The notes beneath the pieces were generated by a model. The model was not told the DNA's origin and made no database searches. It saw only the letters and a list, made by a program, of their open reading frames with translations. From a bacterium (GTDB lineage: Bacteria; SZUA-182; DTGQ01), in contig JBFLZW010000001.1 in the NCBI GenBank assembly GCA_040755755.1, positions 222,157 to 286,156 of the forward strand: DNA of 64,000 nt, in the 5' to 3' direction. Made by a program: the position numbers and the translations under genes. Below, piece after piece: positions 1 to 8,451 of the stretch (its first letter is position 1; every line of letters starts with the position of its first letter).

Positions 1-3000
1 CGCGGCTATTTCACCTGCCCGGATTGCCAGGGCAGCAGGTTTAAGCCCGAATCGCTCCTCTACCGGATCAGGGGGCTGACCGTGGCACAAATCTATGCCC
101 TGCCGATCGGTGAAGCCCTGAGATTCTTTACGAATCTAACCGGCTGTGCTGCCGGTGAGCGGCAGCCTGATCAGGCCACCATGATGATCCTTCGTGAGAT
201 CATCAGCCGCCTGCGGTATCTTGACGAGGTGGGCCTTACCTACCTCACCCTGGACCGGCAGTCCAGGACCCTGTCGGGGGGAGAGGTCGAGCGCCTGAGT
301 CTGACCAAGGCCCTTGGCTCCTCCCTGGTCAACACCCTCTATGTTCTCGACGAGCCCAGTGTCGGCCTTCATCCCCGCGATAATCACCGCCTGGTGAGCA
401 TCATGAAGGAGTTGGCCAGACAAAATACCGTGGTTGTGGTCGAGCATGATCCGGAGATTATCACCGGCGCAGACTACCTTCTCGATCTTGGCCCCGGCGC
501 AGGGGAGGAAGGAGGCAGAGTGGTTTATGCCGGTCCATTTTCTGAAATTGACCGGGCTGAAGGTTCCAAGACTGTCAACTACCTGCTTGGCCGGACAAAG
601 ATTCCGGTTCCGGAAGTCCGCAGAAAGCCTGACCCTGAAAAGCTGATCCGGGTGAAGGGGGCCAGGGCCCATAACCTGAAGGGGATTGACCTGACGATCC
701 CTCTGGGACTTATGGTCTGCCTGACCGGTGTTTCCGGATCGGGCAAAAGCACGCTGGCTGAGGAGATCATCTATAAGGGAATCAGGAAGAAAAAAGGGTA
801 TTCCACGGATAAGCCGGGAGCATTCGATTCCCTGGAGGGAATTTCGGATATCGAGAATGTCATCCTGGTCGATCAGAGCCCCATCGGCAAGACCCCGCGC
901 TCTAATCCAATCAGCTATGTGGGGGCCTTCGATCCGATCCGCAAGCTCCTGGCCGGGACACCTGTGGCCAAGGACCGGGGATATACGCCCGGCATGTTCT
1001 CATTCAATGTCCGGGGCGGCCGGTGCGAGACCTGCGAGGGTAACGGCTTTGAAAAGGTGGAAATGCAGTTTTTATCCGATGTCTACATCACCTGTCCTGA
1101 CTGCGGTGGGCTGCGCTACAGGGAAGAGGTCCTTGAAGTTACCTATAAGGGAAAAAATATCGGCGATATCCTTCAGATGACGTTCTCTGAAGCCAGCAGT
1201 TTTTTTCACGACTCACCGGAGATTACCAGCCTCTTTCAACCGCTGATCGAAGTGGGCCTGGGATACCTTCGTCTGGGGCAGCCGGTCAATACCCTTTCGG
1301 GAGGTGAAGCTCAGCGGCTCAAGCTCACGAAACATCTGGCAGTGCGCACCCGCCGGCCTTTTTTATTCATTTTCGATGAGCCGACCACAGGACTGCATTT
1401 CGAGGATATCCATAAGCTGATGTCAGCCTTCCAGAGGCTCATTTCGGCTGGCCACACCCTCCTGATCATCGAGCATAACCTCGAGGTGATCAAATGCGCT
1501 GACTTTATCATCGATCTTGGCCCGGAGGGAGGAGATGCGGGCGGATATCTTGTGGCCTGCGGCACACCCGAAGAGGTGGCCAGGGTTTCGGATTCCCATA
1601 CCGGAAGGTTCCTGAAGAGAGTGGTCAGTGGTCAGTGGCCAGTGGTCAGTGGAGAGGAGAGAGTGGTCAGTGGTCAGTGGCCTGACTCCTCAAACATAAC
1701 TATCAGCGGGGCCAGAGAGCATAACCTGAAAAATATTACCGTGACCATCCCCCGCGACCAGGTGGTGGTGATTACCGGGATCAGCGGATCGGGAAAGTCG
1801 AGTCTGGCCTTTGATGTCCTGTTTGCCGAAGGGCAGCGCCGCTACATCGAGAGCCTGCCCGCCTATGTGCGCCAGTATCTCAGGATCATGGAGCGGCCGG
1901 ACCTCGATCTTATTACCGGCATTCCACCTACCGTGGCCATCGAGCAGCGAATGAGCAGCCTGCAGCGGCGATCTACCGTGGCCACGATCACGGAAATCTA
2001 CCATTACCTGCGCCTTTTGTTCAGCAAGGTCGGTGTGCAATACTGCCGGTGCAGCCAGCCCATTTCCCCTCAATCCGAGGTGCAGATGCTCAGGAGGCTG
2101 AAGGAGGGCTTTTCCGGCCGCACGGTTTTTCTTCTGGCACCCAAGGTTTTCCGGCGGAAAGGTATCTACCAGGATCTTTTCCGGCAGGCTGTCAAGAAGG
2201 GCTATCACCAGGCCAGAGTTGACGGGCGGATCATCCCCCTTGAACCAATGCCGGACCTTGCGCGCTACCGGGAGCACTCCGTCGATCTGGTCATCGGGAA
2301 GATCGACCCTGGCTCAGCCACCGAAGACGAAATGACTGCGGCCATCAGCACGGCGCTTCAGGAAGGCAGGGGGACATTCTCTGTCCTGAGTGCCGAGGGT
2401 GGTGCACGGGCAAAGGAGATGCGGGAGGAAATTTTCAGCCGCATGGGCTATTGCCCGCACTGCGAGACAGCCTTTGAGCCGCTCGATCCACGGCTTTTTT
2501 CCTTCAACAGCCGCTACGGAGCCTGTCCGGCCTGCGAGGGGCTTGGAATCGTGCCCGAAACCGGAGCAGCCTGCCCCCGATGCCCCCAGTGCCAGGGAAA
2601 GCGGCTGAATGAAAAGGCCCTGTCCGTCAGGGTCGCCGGATATACTCTGGCTGATATAACCGCTTTCAGTGTGGAGGAAGCCAGGGAGTTTTTCCCTTCG
2701 CTGAGACTGAACGACAGGGGCCAGGTTATCGCCGGGCTCCTGATTCCGGAAATCATGACCAGGCTGGAATTCCTGATCCGGGTCGGACTCCCCTACCTCA
2801 CCCTCGATCGCAGCGGGGATACCCTTTCAGGCGGCGAAACCCAGCGAATCCGCCTGGCCGCGCAACTGGGATCAAACCTTCAGGGGGTGTGCTACATTCT
2901 CGATGAGCCGACCATCGGCCTTCATCCCCGCGATAATGACCTGCTCCTCGATACCCTGTGGCAGCTCAAGACGCGCGGCAACAGCGTGATTATGGTCGAG

Positions 3001-4224
3001 CATGACGAGGAGACCATCCGGCGGGCGGACTGGGTCCTCGATCTTGGCCCCGGAGCTGGCCGGGAGGGAGGATATGTCATTGCCCAGGGGAGCCCTGACC
3101 ACATCCAGAGAGAACCTGCCTCAGTGACCGGAAAATGGCTCCGCGAAAGCAGCCGCTTTCAGATCACTTCCCGGAACCGAACGGCAAAGGAAGGAAAGTG
3201 GCTGACAGTCAAAGGCGCCACTTTGCACAATCTTCAGGATATCGATGTTGCTGTTCCGCTTGGCACCCTGGTTGTTCTGACAGGTGTATCCGGCTCAGGA
3301 AAAAGCACCCTCCTGCGGGAGATTATCCTGAAAGGTACCAGGGCGCTGCTGAACAGAGAAAGCATCCCTGATGACCCTGATGCCGGTGGAACCTTCCGGG
3401 AGATTGACGGCTGGCAGCACCTTGACCGCATCCTTGAGGTGGACCACTCACCGATCGGAAAAACTCCCCGCTCCACGCCGGGAACCTATGTCGGCTTTCA
3501 TGATGAGATCCGCCGTCTGTTCGCCGGGCTTCCCGAGGCGCGGATACGGGGCTTTGGGCCGGGCCGGTTTTCCTTCAATGTGAAGGGTGGCCGGTGTGAG
3601 GCCTGCGGCGGCGAGGGAAGGGTCAAGGTGGAGATGAGCTTTCTGCCCAATGTTTATGTTGACTGCGAGGAGTGCTCCGGCCAGCGGTTCAACGAGGAGA
3701 CGTTGAGTGTTACTTACCGGGGGAAGAATATCGCCCAGGTTCTTGCCATGACCATCGAGGAAGGGGCCGAGCTTTTTGCCAGAATCCCCCGGATTGTCCG
3801 TCCCCTTCGGCTCCTGACTGACCTTGGCCTGGGTTACCTCCAGATCGGCCAGCCGAGCAATACTCTTTCGGGCGGCGAGGCCCAGCGGATCAAGCTGACC
3901 TCGGAGCTTGGCAAGACGAGCCACGGACGAACCCTCTACATTCTCGATGAGCCGACCACCGGCCTTCATCTGGCTGATGTCGAAAAGCTGATGCAGGTTC
4001 TCCAGAGGCTGGTTGATCTTGGCAATACGGTGGTGGTTATCGAGCACAACCTTGAGGTGATCAAGGAGGCAGACTACATCATCGATCTTGGCCCGGAAGG
4101 AGGAAAGCGGGGCGGTAAGCTTGTGGCCAAAGGCTCACCGCGGGAAATCCTGGGGTGCGTGGACAGCTCCCATACTGCGCGGTTCCTGCGCAAGTATCTG
4201 GAGGGGGGAGTATCCTCTCTCTGA
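1..4224 (+). CDS. uvrA: Tandem double UvrA (excinuclease ABC subunit A), 5'-truncated by the window edge
   Basis: The reading frame is open from base 1, so the true start lies left of the window; 1407 residues are visible. UvrA is the ATP-dependent damage-recognition subunit of nucleotide excision repair. The first part is the end of one UvrA copy: zinc-finger remnant CPDCQG at once, signature LSGGEVERL near base 280, Walker [11 protein letters not shown], second ABC domain with VSGSGKST near base 735, zinc finger [10 protein letters not shown]...CPDCGG and [11 protein letters not shown]. After a linker at 1620-1690 a complete second UvrA follows: ISGSGKSS near base 1790, CPHC...CPAC zinc finger, [19 protein letters not shown], second Walker [11 protein letters not shown] zinc finger, [11 protein letters not shown] and LDEPTTGLH. 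Double-length UvrA proteins are known in several bacterial groups. The linker is built from a DNA repeat (residues reading VVSGQWP twice) that is intergenic elsewhere here. Confidence 0.95.
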   Translation, partial: RGYFTCPDCQGSRFKPESLLYRIRGLTVAQIYALPIGEALRFFTNLTGCAAGERQPDQATMMILREIISRLRYLDEVGLTYLTLDRQSRTLSGGEVERLSLTKALGSSLVNTLYVLDEPSVGLHPRDNHRLVSIMKELARQNTVVVVEHDPEIITGADYLLDLGPGAGEEGGRVVYAGPFSEIDRAEGSKTVNYLLGRTKIPVPEVRRKPDPEKLIRVKGARAHNLKGIDLTIPLGLMVCLTGVSGSGKSTLAEEIIYKGIRKKKGYSTDKPGAFDSLEGISDIENVILVDQSPIGKTPRSNPISYVGAFDPIRKLLAGTPVAKDRGYTPGMFSFNVRGGRCETCEGNGFEKVEMQFLSDVYITCPDCGGLRYREEVLEVTYKGKNIGDILQMTFSEASSFFHDSPEITSLFQPLIEVGLGYLRLGQPVNTLSGGEAQRLKLTKHLAVRTRRPFLFIFDEPTTGLHFEDIHKLMSAFQRLISAGHTLLIIEHNLEVIKCADFIIDLGPEGGDAGGYLVACGTPEEVARVSDSHTGRFLKRVVSGQWPVVSGEERVVSGQWPDSSNITISGAREHNLKNITVTIPRDQVVVITGISGSGKSSLAFDVLFAEGQRRYIESLPAYVRQYLRIMERPDLDLITGIPPTVAIEQRMSSLQRRSTVATITEIYHYLRLLFSKVGVQYCRCSQPISPQSEVQMLRRLKEGFSGRTVFLLAPKVFRRKGIYQDLFRQAVKKGYHQARVDGRIIPLEPMPDLARYREHSVDLVIGKIDPGSATEDEMTAAISTALQEGRGTFSVLSAEGGARAKEMREEIFSRMGYCPHCETAFEPLDPRLFSFNSRYGACPACEGLGIVPETGAACPRCPQCQGKRLNEKALSVRVAGYTLADITAFSVEEAREFFPSLRLNDRGQVIAGLLIPEIMTRLEFLIRVGLPYLTLDRSGDTLSGGETQRIRLAAQLGSNLQGVCYILDEPTIGLHPRDNDLLLDTLWQLKTRGNSVIMVEHDEETIRRADWVLDLGPGAGREGGYVIAQGSPDHIQREPASVTGKWLRESSRFQITSRNRTAKEGKWLTVKGATLHNLQDIDVAVPLGTLVVLTGVSGSGKSTLLREIILKGTRALLNRESIPDDPDAGGTFREIDGWQHLDRILEVDHSPIGKTPRSTPGTYVGFHDEIRRLFAGLPEARIRGFGPGRFSFNVKGGRCEACGGEGRVKVEMSFLPNVYVDCEECSGQRFNEETLSVTYRGKNIAQVLAMTIEEGAELFARIPRIVRPLRLLTDLGLGYLQIGQPSNTLSGGEAQRIKLTSELGKTSHGRTLYILDEPTTGLHLADVEKLMQVLQRLVDLGNTVVVIEHNLEVIKEADYIIDLGPEGGKRGGKLVAKGSPREILGCVDSSHTARFLRKYLEGGVSSL
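1621..1681 (+). repeat. TGGTCAGTGG repeat array inside the uvrA linker
   Basis: About 60 bp made of GTGGTCAGTGGTCAGTGG-type units, read in frame between the two UvrA copies. Related arrays lie at 44713-44734, 47206-47230 (inverse strand) and 59731-59778. This one lies within an open gene and does not break the frame. Confidence 0.85.
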
Positions 4225-4420
4225 ATCAGTTCTTTAAGGGAGCATTACCAGATTGTTACAACCGGGTCCCTATGGAGTATCCTTGAACAAATTTGCAAAA
4301 TTGCCAATTTTAGCATTTTTGCAACAACAAAACTGCCATTTTTCCGATATTCACCTGTTGAGAGCTGAAAGTTGATTTAGTAATTGTTTGAAAAATAATG
4401 TCCGAAAATAGAACAAAGTT

Positions 4421-4435
4421 TGGCATCCAAGTTGC
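4421..4435 (+). promoter_or_regulatory. Sigma-54 (-24/-12) promoter candidate
   Basis: TGGCATCCAAGTTGC has the GG and GC doublets at exactly the spacing of the RpoN consensus TGGCAC-N5-TTGCW. It lies 46 bp before the start codon of the 39-aa ORF at 4481, leaving a leader of about 35 nt that ends in a strong ribosome binding site. No enhancer-binding-protein site was identified. Call by motif only. Confidence 0.55.
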
Positions 4436-4480
4436 AATGTTAGAAAAACAAGAATCCACTAATAAAAGGGGGTGAATTTA

Positions 4481-4600
4481 ATGACTATCTTTATGTTATT
4501 ATTTTATCTTTTTATCGTGCCAATGGGATCGGATATTATCGAAAAAGCTGCTCATGGTGATAAGTCCCTACTGAATCAGAACAAGAAAAGTCTATGGTGA
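4481..4600 (+). CDS. Small hydrophobic protein, 39 aa
   Basis: A short ORF not recognised as any family. It begins MTIFMLLFYLFIVPMG, a hydrophobic run long enough for one membrane segment, followed by a charged tail. The start is backed by a strong ribosome binding site (AAAAGGGGGTGA, about 7 nt before ATG) and by a consensus sigma-54 site at 4421. Its size makes chance possible, but promoter, RBS and hydrophobic N-terminus agree. It could be a small membrane peptide or the remnant of a longer gene. From 4601 to 5127 no other gene is supported. Confidence 0.4.
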   Translation: MTIFMLLFYLFIVPMGSDIIEKAAHGDKSLLNQNKKSLW

Positions 4601-5127
4601 AAGGTGCTCATGGTGCTGGAATATCAAAGTTGTTTATCACTTTCTCTGGGGGGGAGCAGGAGTCAGGTTGAAGGGTGGAATATAAATCCCGTTCCATTAT
4701 TTCCCACAACATACCTCACTCAACTCCTTCAGGTTAGAGGGCTTGGCTACTACTCCCCTGGATCTGTATGTGCGCTATTCAGAATTTAATCAGGACCACC
4801 TGATTATCCTGATTATCCGCATGAAACAATCTCCCTAAACTTCGGGGAGACCATTTTCCGAAGGTTGCGGATAGCGGCATCAATTCGTATCCTGCCTGCT
4901 ACAGCATTTCCCTGATACTTGACAAGGCGATCAATGCTCTTCCGTGATTGTATTGTATAATAAATAATCATCTTGCTCATTTTTTTTACAATCCAGCAGG
5001 TGTTTCCCATCAGTCCCCTCATACCCTTTCCTGATTTCAGCCGAGATAGTCATTGTCAGGAAGTAGAGTTTCACTTTTACTTACCGACAATTATTACTCA
5101 GCGAGTAAAGAGAGGTTAGGTGACAGT

Positions 5128-5463
5128 ATGGACAAAAAACTCAAATCAATCTTGATATTTATTTGTGTCTGGGGCTTGGTGGCTTATCCGGTTTTCGTGG
5201 GTTTCGCCTGTGCCGACAGTGATGGAGGGCCGGTAACGTCAGGGAGGAATAAAGCTTCCATCTTCATGAACATCCTGTCGCTCGAACAGACTGTTACACC
5301 CGAAGAGATTGTACCTATTCCGGAAGTTGTTCAGAATATGATTGAAAATTTGCCAGTGGACATGGAAACTGCTGAAAAAATTAAGGATGATATAGCTGCC
5401 TGGACGACAAGGCAGAGAAACCGCATGACGTGGTGGCGGGCACATACGATGATCGATTATTAA
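5128..5463 (+). CDS. Small predicted secreted protein, 111 aa
   Basis: Family not recognised. The N-terminus MDKKLKSILIFICVWGLVAYPVF is a typical signal peptide (Lys-rich start, hydrophobic core) with probable cleavage near the GFACA/DSD region, so the mature protein is about 80 residues and exported. The mature part is acidic and helical-looking, with a basic Trp-rich end (RQRNRMTWWRAH). The start at 5128 is preferred over an upstream ATG at 5053 because only this one yields a signal peptide and it follows AGAGAGGTTAGGTGA. No PEP-CTERM anchor is seen. Confidence 0.55.
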   Translation: MDKKLKSILIFICVWGLVAYPVFVGFACADSDGGPVTSGRNKASIFMNILSLEQTVTPEEIVPIPEVVQNMIENLPVDMETAEKIKDDIAAWTTRQRNRMTWWRAHTMIDY

Positions 5464-5505
5464 CTCCATTCATATCCTGCAGGCCGCCACTCATTTTTCC
5501 CGGCA

Positions 5506-5615
5506 TGCCTCGACAGCCTTTCCGCCATGAATTGCTCATTGGACAATGAACTGATGACGAATGGCTGTCGAGGCACATTTTCAAGAGCCTTTGCCCGATG
5601 GTTCCGGGCAGGCTC
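5506..5615. repeat. Two consecutive perfect/near-perfect hairpins
   Basis: TGCCTCGACAGCC at 5506-5518 pairs perfectly with GGCTGTCGAGGCA at 5563-5575; inside the loop CATTGGACAATG forms a smaller stem. A second stem follows: GAGCC + TGCCCG (5585-5597) with CGGGCA + GGCTC (5605-5615), seven-base loop and a two-base bulge. Neither is followed by a T-run, so simple rho-independent termination is not indicated. No gene is seen between 5464 and 6094. Confidence 0.7.
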
Positions 5616-5950
5616 CATCAACACCGGCACCAGCAAGTTCATCTCACCGCAAACACAGGGTATAAAGGCAGTATACATAATTATGGGATTACTGTGCATA
5701 AACCGTATGACAATTTTTCGCACAACACGAAAGCTCAGAGCTTAATTTTTTTGGAGGAAACCCATAAGGATAAAATTTCAGATACTACTTCCCTCAGCCT
5801 GTCCATCCAAAGGAGGGAACATAACTCTTTGTAAAGGCTTGACCTTGACTTTTCCGGGGATGATCCGGAGAGTCCTTTTGGCAGTTGTGAACATTTTTTT
5901 AAGGTGTTTGAGTCAGGAAATATTCAATCATTCTCCGGCCTCAAAAAGGT

Positions 5951-5965
5951 TGGCATCGAAATTGA
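5951..5965 (+). promoter_or_regulatory. Sigma-54-like site upstream of the FeeM-type gene
   Basis: TGGCATCGAAATTGA matches the -24 element but has TTGA instead of TTGC at -12. The flanks resemble the stronger site at 4421 (TTGGCATC.AA.TTG.AAT in both). It lies about 130 bp upstream of the start at 6095. Because the invariant C at -12 is missing, this is a weak call. Confidence 0.25.
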
Positions 5966-6094
5966 AATATAAAACATAAGGCAAAAAGCAGCCTAAAATA
6001 TGACCGAGGAACATTGTTCAATCCTATTTACAGCAGGAGTGTTTATATATTCTGGTACAACGTCGGTGAGTTATTAATTTAAGGAGGTGAACAA

Positions 6095-6709
6095 ATGGCA
6101 GGTCAGATGGATATCTTTGTTCGAAGAGCAAAGACGGAAGAAGGTTTGAAACGGGTTTTTGATATTCGTTGGGCAGGATATAAAAAGTATGCGAATAGCA
6201 AGGAGGAACTTATTGATAAGTATGATTTCGCCCCGAATGTTACTCTTCTCCTCGCTGAGGATGGATTTCATGAGCCGGTGGGGACGATGAGGATTCTCGA
6301 TCGACGACACGGGAAAATAGAGCTTGATGAATTTATCGAGGTTGACACGCTCATTCCTGAAAATGAAAAGCCATGTGCAGAAATAACCCGCTTCTCATTT
6401 TCCAAGCACCTGAAATCAAAATTGATTAAATTCCTGCTCTGGAAGGCAGTTTTCCGGTATTGCCAGGACAACCAGATCAATACATTGCTGATCTCAATGC
6501 CTCCGTCCGCTGCCCGTGACTATCAGCGACTTTTTCTCCTGGAAGATACCGGCCCTTCAGGGGTGTATCATCACCGCCTCTTGGGAAATACAGAGCATCA
6601 TACCTTTAAGTGTGATGTTCCCCGGACAATGGAGTTTTTGAGGTCCAGTAAACATCCACTATATGATTTTTTCTGCACGGATAATCACCCTAATATCAGT
6701 ATGGACTGA
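6095..6709 (+). CDS. FeeM-type N-acyl amino acid synthase / GNAT-fold acyltransferase
   Basis: A 204-residue protein resembling the FeeM family (GNAT fold related to LuxI-type autoinducer synthases), whose members transfer acyl chains from acyl-ACP to amino acids; exosortase/PEP-CTERM loci carry a related acyltransferase. Seen: an N-terminal RRAKTEEGLKRVFDIRWAGY region, the GTMRILD strand, IELDEFIEVD, and AEITRFSFSKHLKS where FeeM/LuxI proteins keep their acidic-Arg substrate motif. No signal peptide, so cytoplasmic. The start has a canonical AAGGAGGTGAAC binding site. It stands alone, with repeats on both sides. Whether the product is a signal or a lipid cannot be read from sequence. Confidence 0.65.
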   Translation: MAGQMDIFVRRAKTEEGLKRVFDIRWAGYKKYANSKEELIDKYDFAPNVTLLLAEDGFHEPVGTMRILDRRHGKIELDEFIEVDTLIPENEKPCAEITRFSFSKHLKSKLIKFLLWKAVFRYCQDNQINTLLISMPPSAARDYQRLFLLEDTGPSGVYHHRLLGNTEHHTFKCDVPRTMEFLRSSKHPLYDFFCTDNHPNISMD

Positions 6710-6839
6710 TAAAGGTTCTTTCTATCAATATCTTGACACGGGGAAATATTACCCGTACCACTTCAGGCATGGATGTGGTCAGCATGCCTCGGCTGTGTCG
6801 GTGTATGCTGCATGCCTCTTGAGCCTGGAGTTGAGAATT

Positions 6840-6914
6840 CAGGAGTCAGGAGTCAGAAGCCGGGAGTCAGAAGAAAAGATAGCTTTTATTCTAGCTCCTG
6901 ACTCCTGACTCCTG
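6840..6914. repeat. AGGAGTCAGG repeat array forming an inverted repeat
   Basis: CAGGAGTCAGGAGTCAG units at 6840-6870 face CTCCTGACTCCTGACTCCTG at 6895-6914, so a long imperfect hairpin can form. Same family as 38999-39104 and 47241-47280. The rest of 6710-7146 shows no gene. Confidence 0.8.
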
Positions 6915-7146
6915 CGCAGTATATCTTCTTTCCAGCTTCTTGCCTTGTCGCTGTTTTTCTCCGAAAAGACCGATACCGATGCAGAATCATTCGAGCTTAA
7001 GCTGTCGTATGAAGGTGGATATTGGAACCGCTGCCCCGGTCATAGATATCCATGAGCTATAAGCCAGAGTTGAGCTTGCGCCGCAGGTATTTGTGGTGCG
7101 TAAAGTCTAACCATCCATAAGCAATCTGCTGGTGAGGAGATATCAG

Positions 7147-7695
7147 ATGAAAAAAGAAATCCCTATTGAACTGGCAAACCGTTTGATTAATCACGGTCCG
7201 CTTGTTCTGGTAACTTCACTCTACAAGGACAAAGCCAACATCATACCCGTTGCCTGGCAGACCCCGGTCAGCATCTCTCCCGCGTTGGTGGCCATTTCCA
7301 TTAATCAGAATTCATTATCAGCGGAGCTCATTGACGCAGCGGAGGAGTTCGTTATCAACGTGCCACCTATCAGTCTGCTGGATAAAGTAAAGTTCTGCGG
7401 GGCCCAGTCAGGGCGGGAAGTGAACAAATTCGACCAGGCGGGATTGACGCCTCTCAGGGCCAGGGTAGTTAAACCATCGCTCATTGAAGAATGCATTGGA
7501 CATATTGAGTGTCAGCTTTTCGGCAGACAGAGCGTGGGTGACCATAAACTTTTCATAGGCGGGGTGGTTTCAGCATCCGTTGATGAGGATAAATTCGATA
7601 ACTTCCTGAAAGCTCATATGGATGGGTGCAGGACACTCCATCATCTGTGGGGGAGTTACTTTCTGTCTTCAGGAAACCTGATGCCGCTCGACTGA
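7147..7695 (+). CDS. Flavin reductase-like (FMN-binding split barrel) protein, flavoredoxin type
   Basis: A 182-residue protein of the flavin reductase-like family. It begins MKKEIPIELANRLINHGPLVLVTSLYKDKANIIPVAW, the strand pair that opens the FMN-binding barrel, followed by the PALVAISI strand and FVINVPP. Members bind FMN and act as flavoredoxins or NAD(P)H:flavin oxidoreductases. The length fits a single-domain member. Start at 7147 rather than GTG 7132, because GAGGAG at 7134-7139 lies 7 nt before this ATG and would overlap the other. Cytoplasmic. No operon partner; the next gene is convergent beyond a C-rich hairpin. Redox partner unknown. Confidence 0.8.
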   Translation: MKKEIPIELANRLINHGPLVLVTSLYKDKANIIPVAWQTPVSISPALVAISINQNSLSAELIDAAEEFVINVPPISLLDKVKFCGAQSGREVNKFDQAGLTPLRARVVKPSLIEECIGHIECQLFGRQSVGDHKLFIGGVVSASVDEDKFDNFLKAHMDGCRTLHHLWGSYFLSSGNLMPLD

Positions 7696-7724
7696 CCTGG
7701 TTGCGGGTTAAGGATAAGCCAATC

Positions 7725-7754
7725 TACCCCCTCCCCCTTGAGGGGGAGGGGGTA
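7725..7754. repeat. C-rich perfect hairpin between convergent genes
   Basis: TACCCCCTCCCCC (7725-7737) and GGGGGAGGGGGTA (7742-7754) form a 13-bp perfect stem with a TTGA loop. Similar C-rich hairpins occur at 23371-23397, 34180-34200 and 59796-59818. No T-run follows, so it is called a repeat; it may still block read-through. Confidence 0.75.
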
Positions 7755-7772
7755 AGTTAGGGGGGAGTCCCC

Positions 7773-8246
7773 TTATTGCATAGCCGCCAGCAGATCATTG
7801 CAGACCTGGGCACAACGGGCGCAGGTATCGGAGCATATCTGGCAGTGCCCATACTGCTCGGCATGTTTCTCGCACTCCTGAGTGCATTCCAGGCATGCCA
7901 CTATGCACGTCTGGAGCTGGCTGCGCACGACATTCATTGGCGTTTCAGTCAGCCGGGAAAGCAGCCTGCCGGTTGTGTCGCAGATATCCGCACAATCCGT
8001 GTTCAGCCGAATGCATGCGGCGAGCATCGGATCTTTTTCACCCACACAGGCATCAGCGCAGGCAGTGCAGGTCTGACTGCACAGGGAGGTTTCATCAATA
8101 GCCGCCACCAGCTTATCCCTGTACTTTTCTACCGTCTGCCGATAAGGATGAGCGTCCAGCATCGCCTCAACATGGTGGCTCGTCACTTCACCATCTTTAG
8201 CCTCTGCCGGTGACCATGTGCTGATTCCCAGAAAAACACCAGCCAA
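7773..8246 (-). CDS. Cys-rich four-helix-bundle copper-binding protein (DUF326), probably frameshifted at its signal peptide
   Basis: A 157-residue readable part of a DUF326 / Csp1-like copper storage protein. Sixteen cysteines lie in CxxxC-type spacings (CSQTCTACADAC, CADIC, CIVACLECTQEC, CQICSDTCARCAQVC), the pattern lining the core of copper-storing helical bundles. TTG at 8246 is only the first usable codon. Upstream in the same frame comes RRWTVIGWIALILAG, the missing half of a signal peptide, closed by a stop. An ATG at 8295 with an AAGGAGG binding site is one base out of frame; dropping one T from the TTTT run at 8284-8287 joins them into a complete exported protein. The family's role is binding Cu(I), here probably outside the cytoplasm. 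Confidence 0.75.
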   Translation of the reverse strand: MAGVFLGISTWSPAEAKDGEVTSHHVEAMLDAHPYRQTVEKYRDKLVAAIDETSLCSQTCTACADACVGEKDPMLAACIRLNTDCADICDTTGRLLSRLTETPMNVVRSQLQTCIVACLECTQECEKHAEQYGHCQICSDTCARCAQVCNDLLAAMQ

Positions 8247-8451
8247 TATCAGCGCTATCCAGCCAATAACCGTCCATCTTCTATTTTCCTCTCATATAAT
8301 CCTCCTTATAATCCCTTCTTCAGGTATTATTATCGAATAATACTACGCTCGCGGGAAAAATGTAACCTGAAGATGTATTCGACAGAAATGAATAAAAGTA
8401 TTGCCGGGAGGATATGGATGCAGATCAATACACTGCTGAATGATATATAGA

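Noticed and set aside
4604-4789. 61-aa ORF after the 39-aa ORF
   Set aside because: No binding site suited to its GTG start, low-complexity composition and no family resemblance.
4813-5022. 69-aa minus-strand ORF
   Set aside because: No binding site and no recognisable domain; only a vague resemblance to a degraded gene tail.
5506-5575. Integron attC-like site
   Set aside because: The fold is similar, but the conserved core bases (RYYYAAC / GTTRRRY) are absent and no integrase is nearby.
5741-5972. Open stretch of about 70 codons after a GGAGGA site at 5752
   Set aside because: No ATG/GTG/TTG at the right distance and no protein-like composition.
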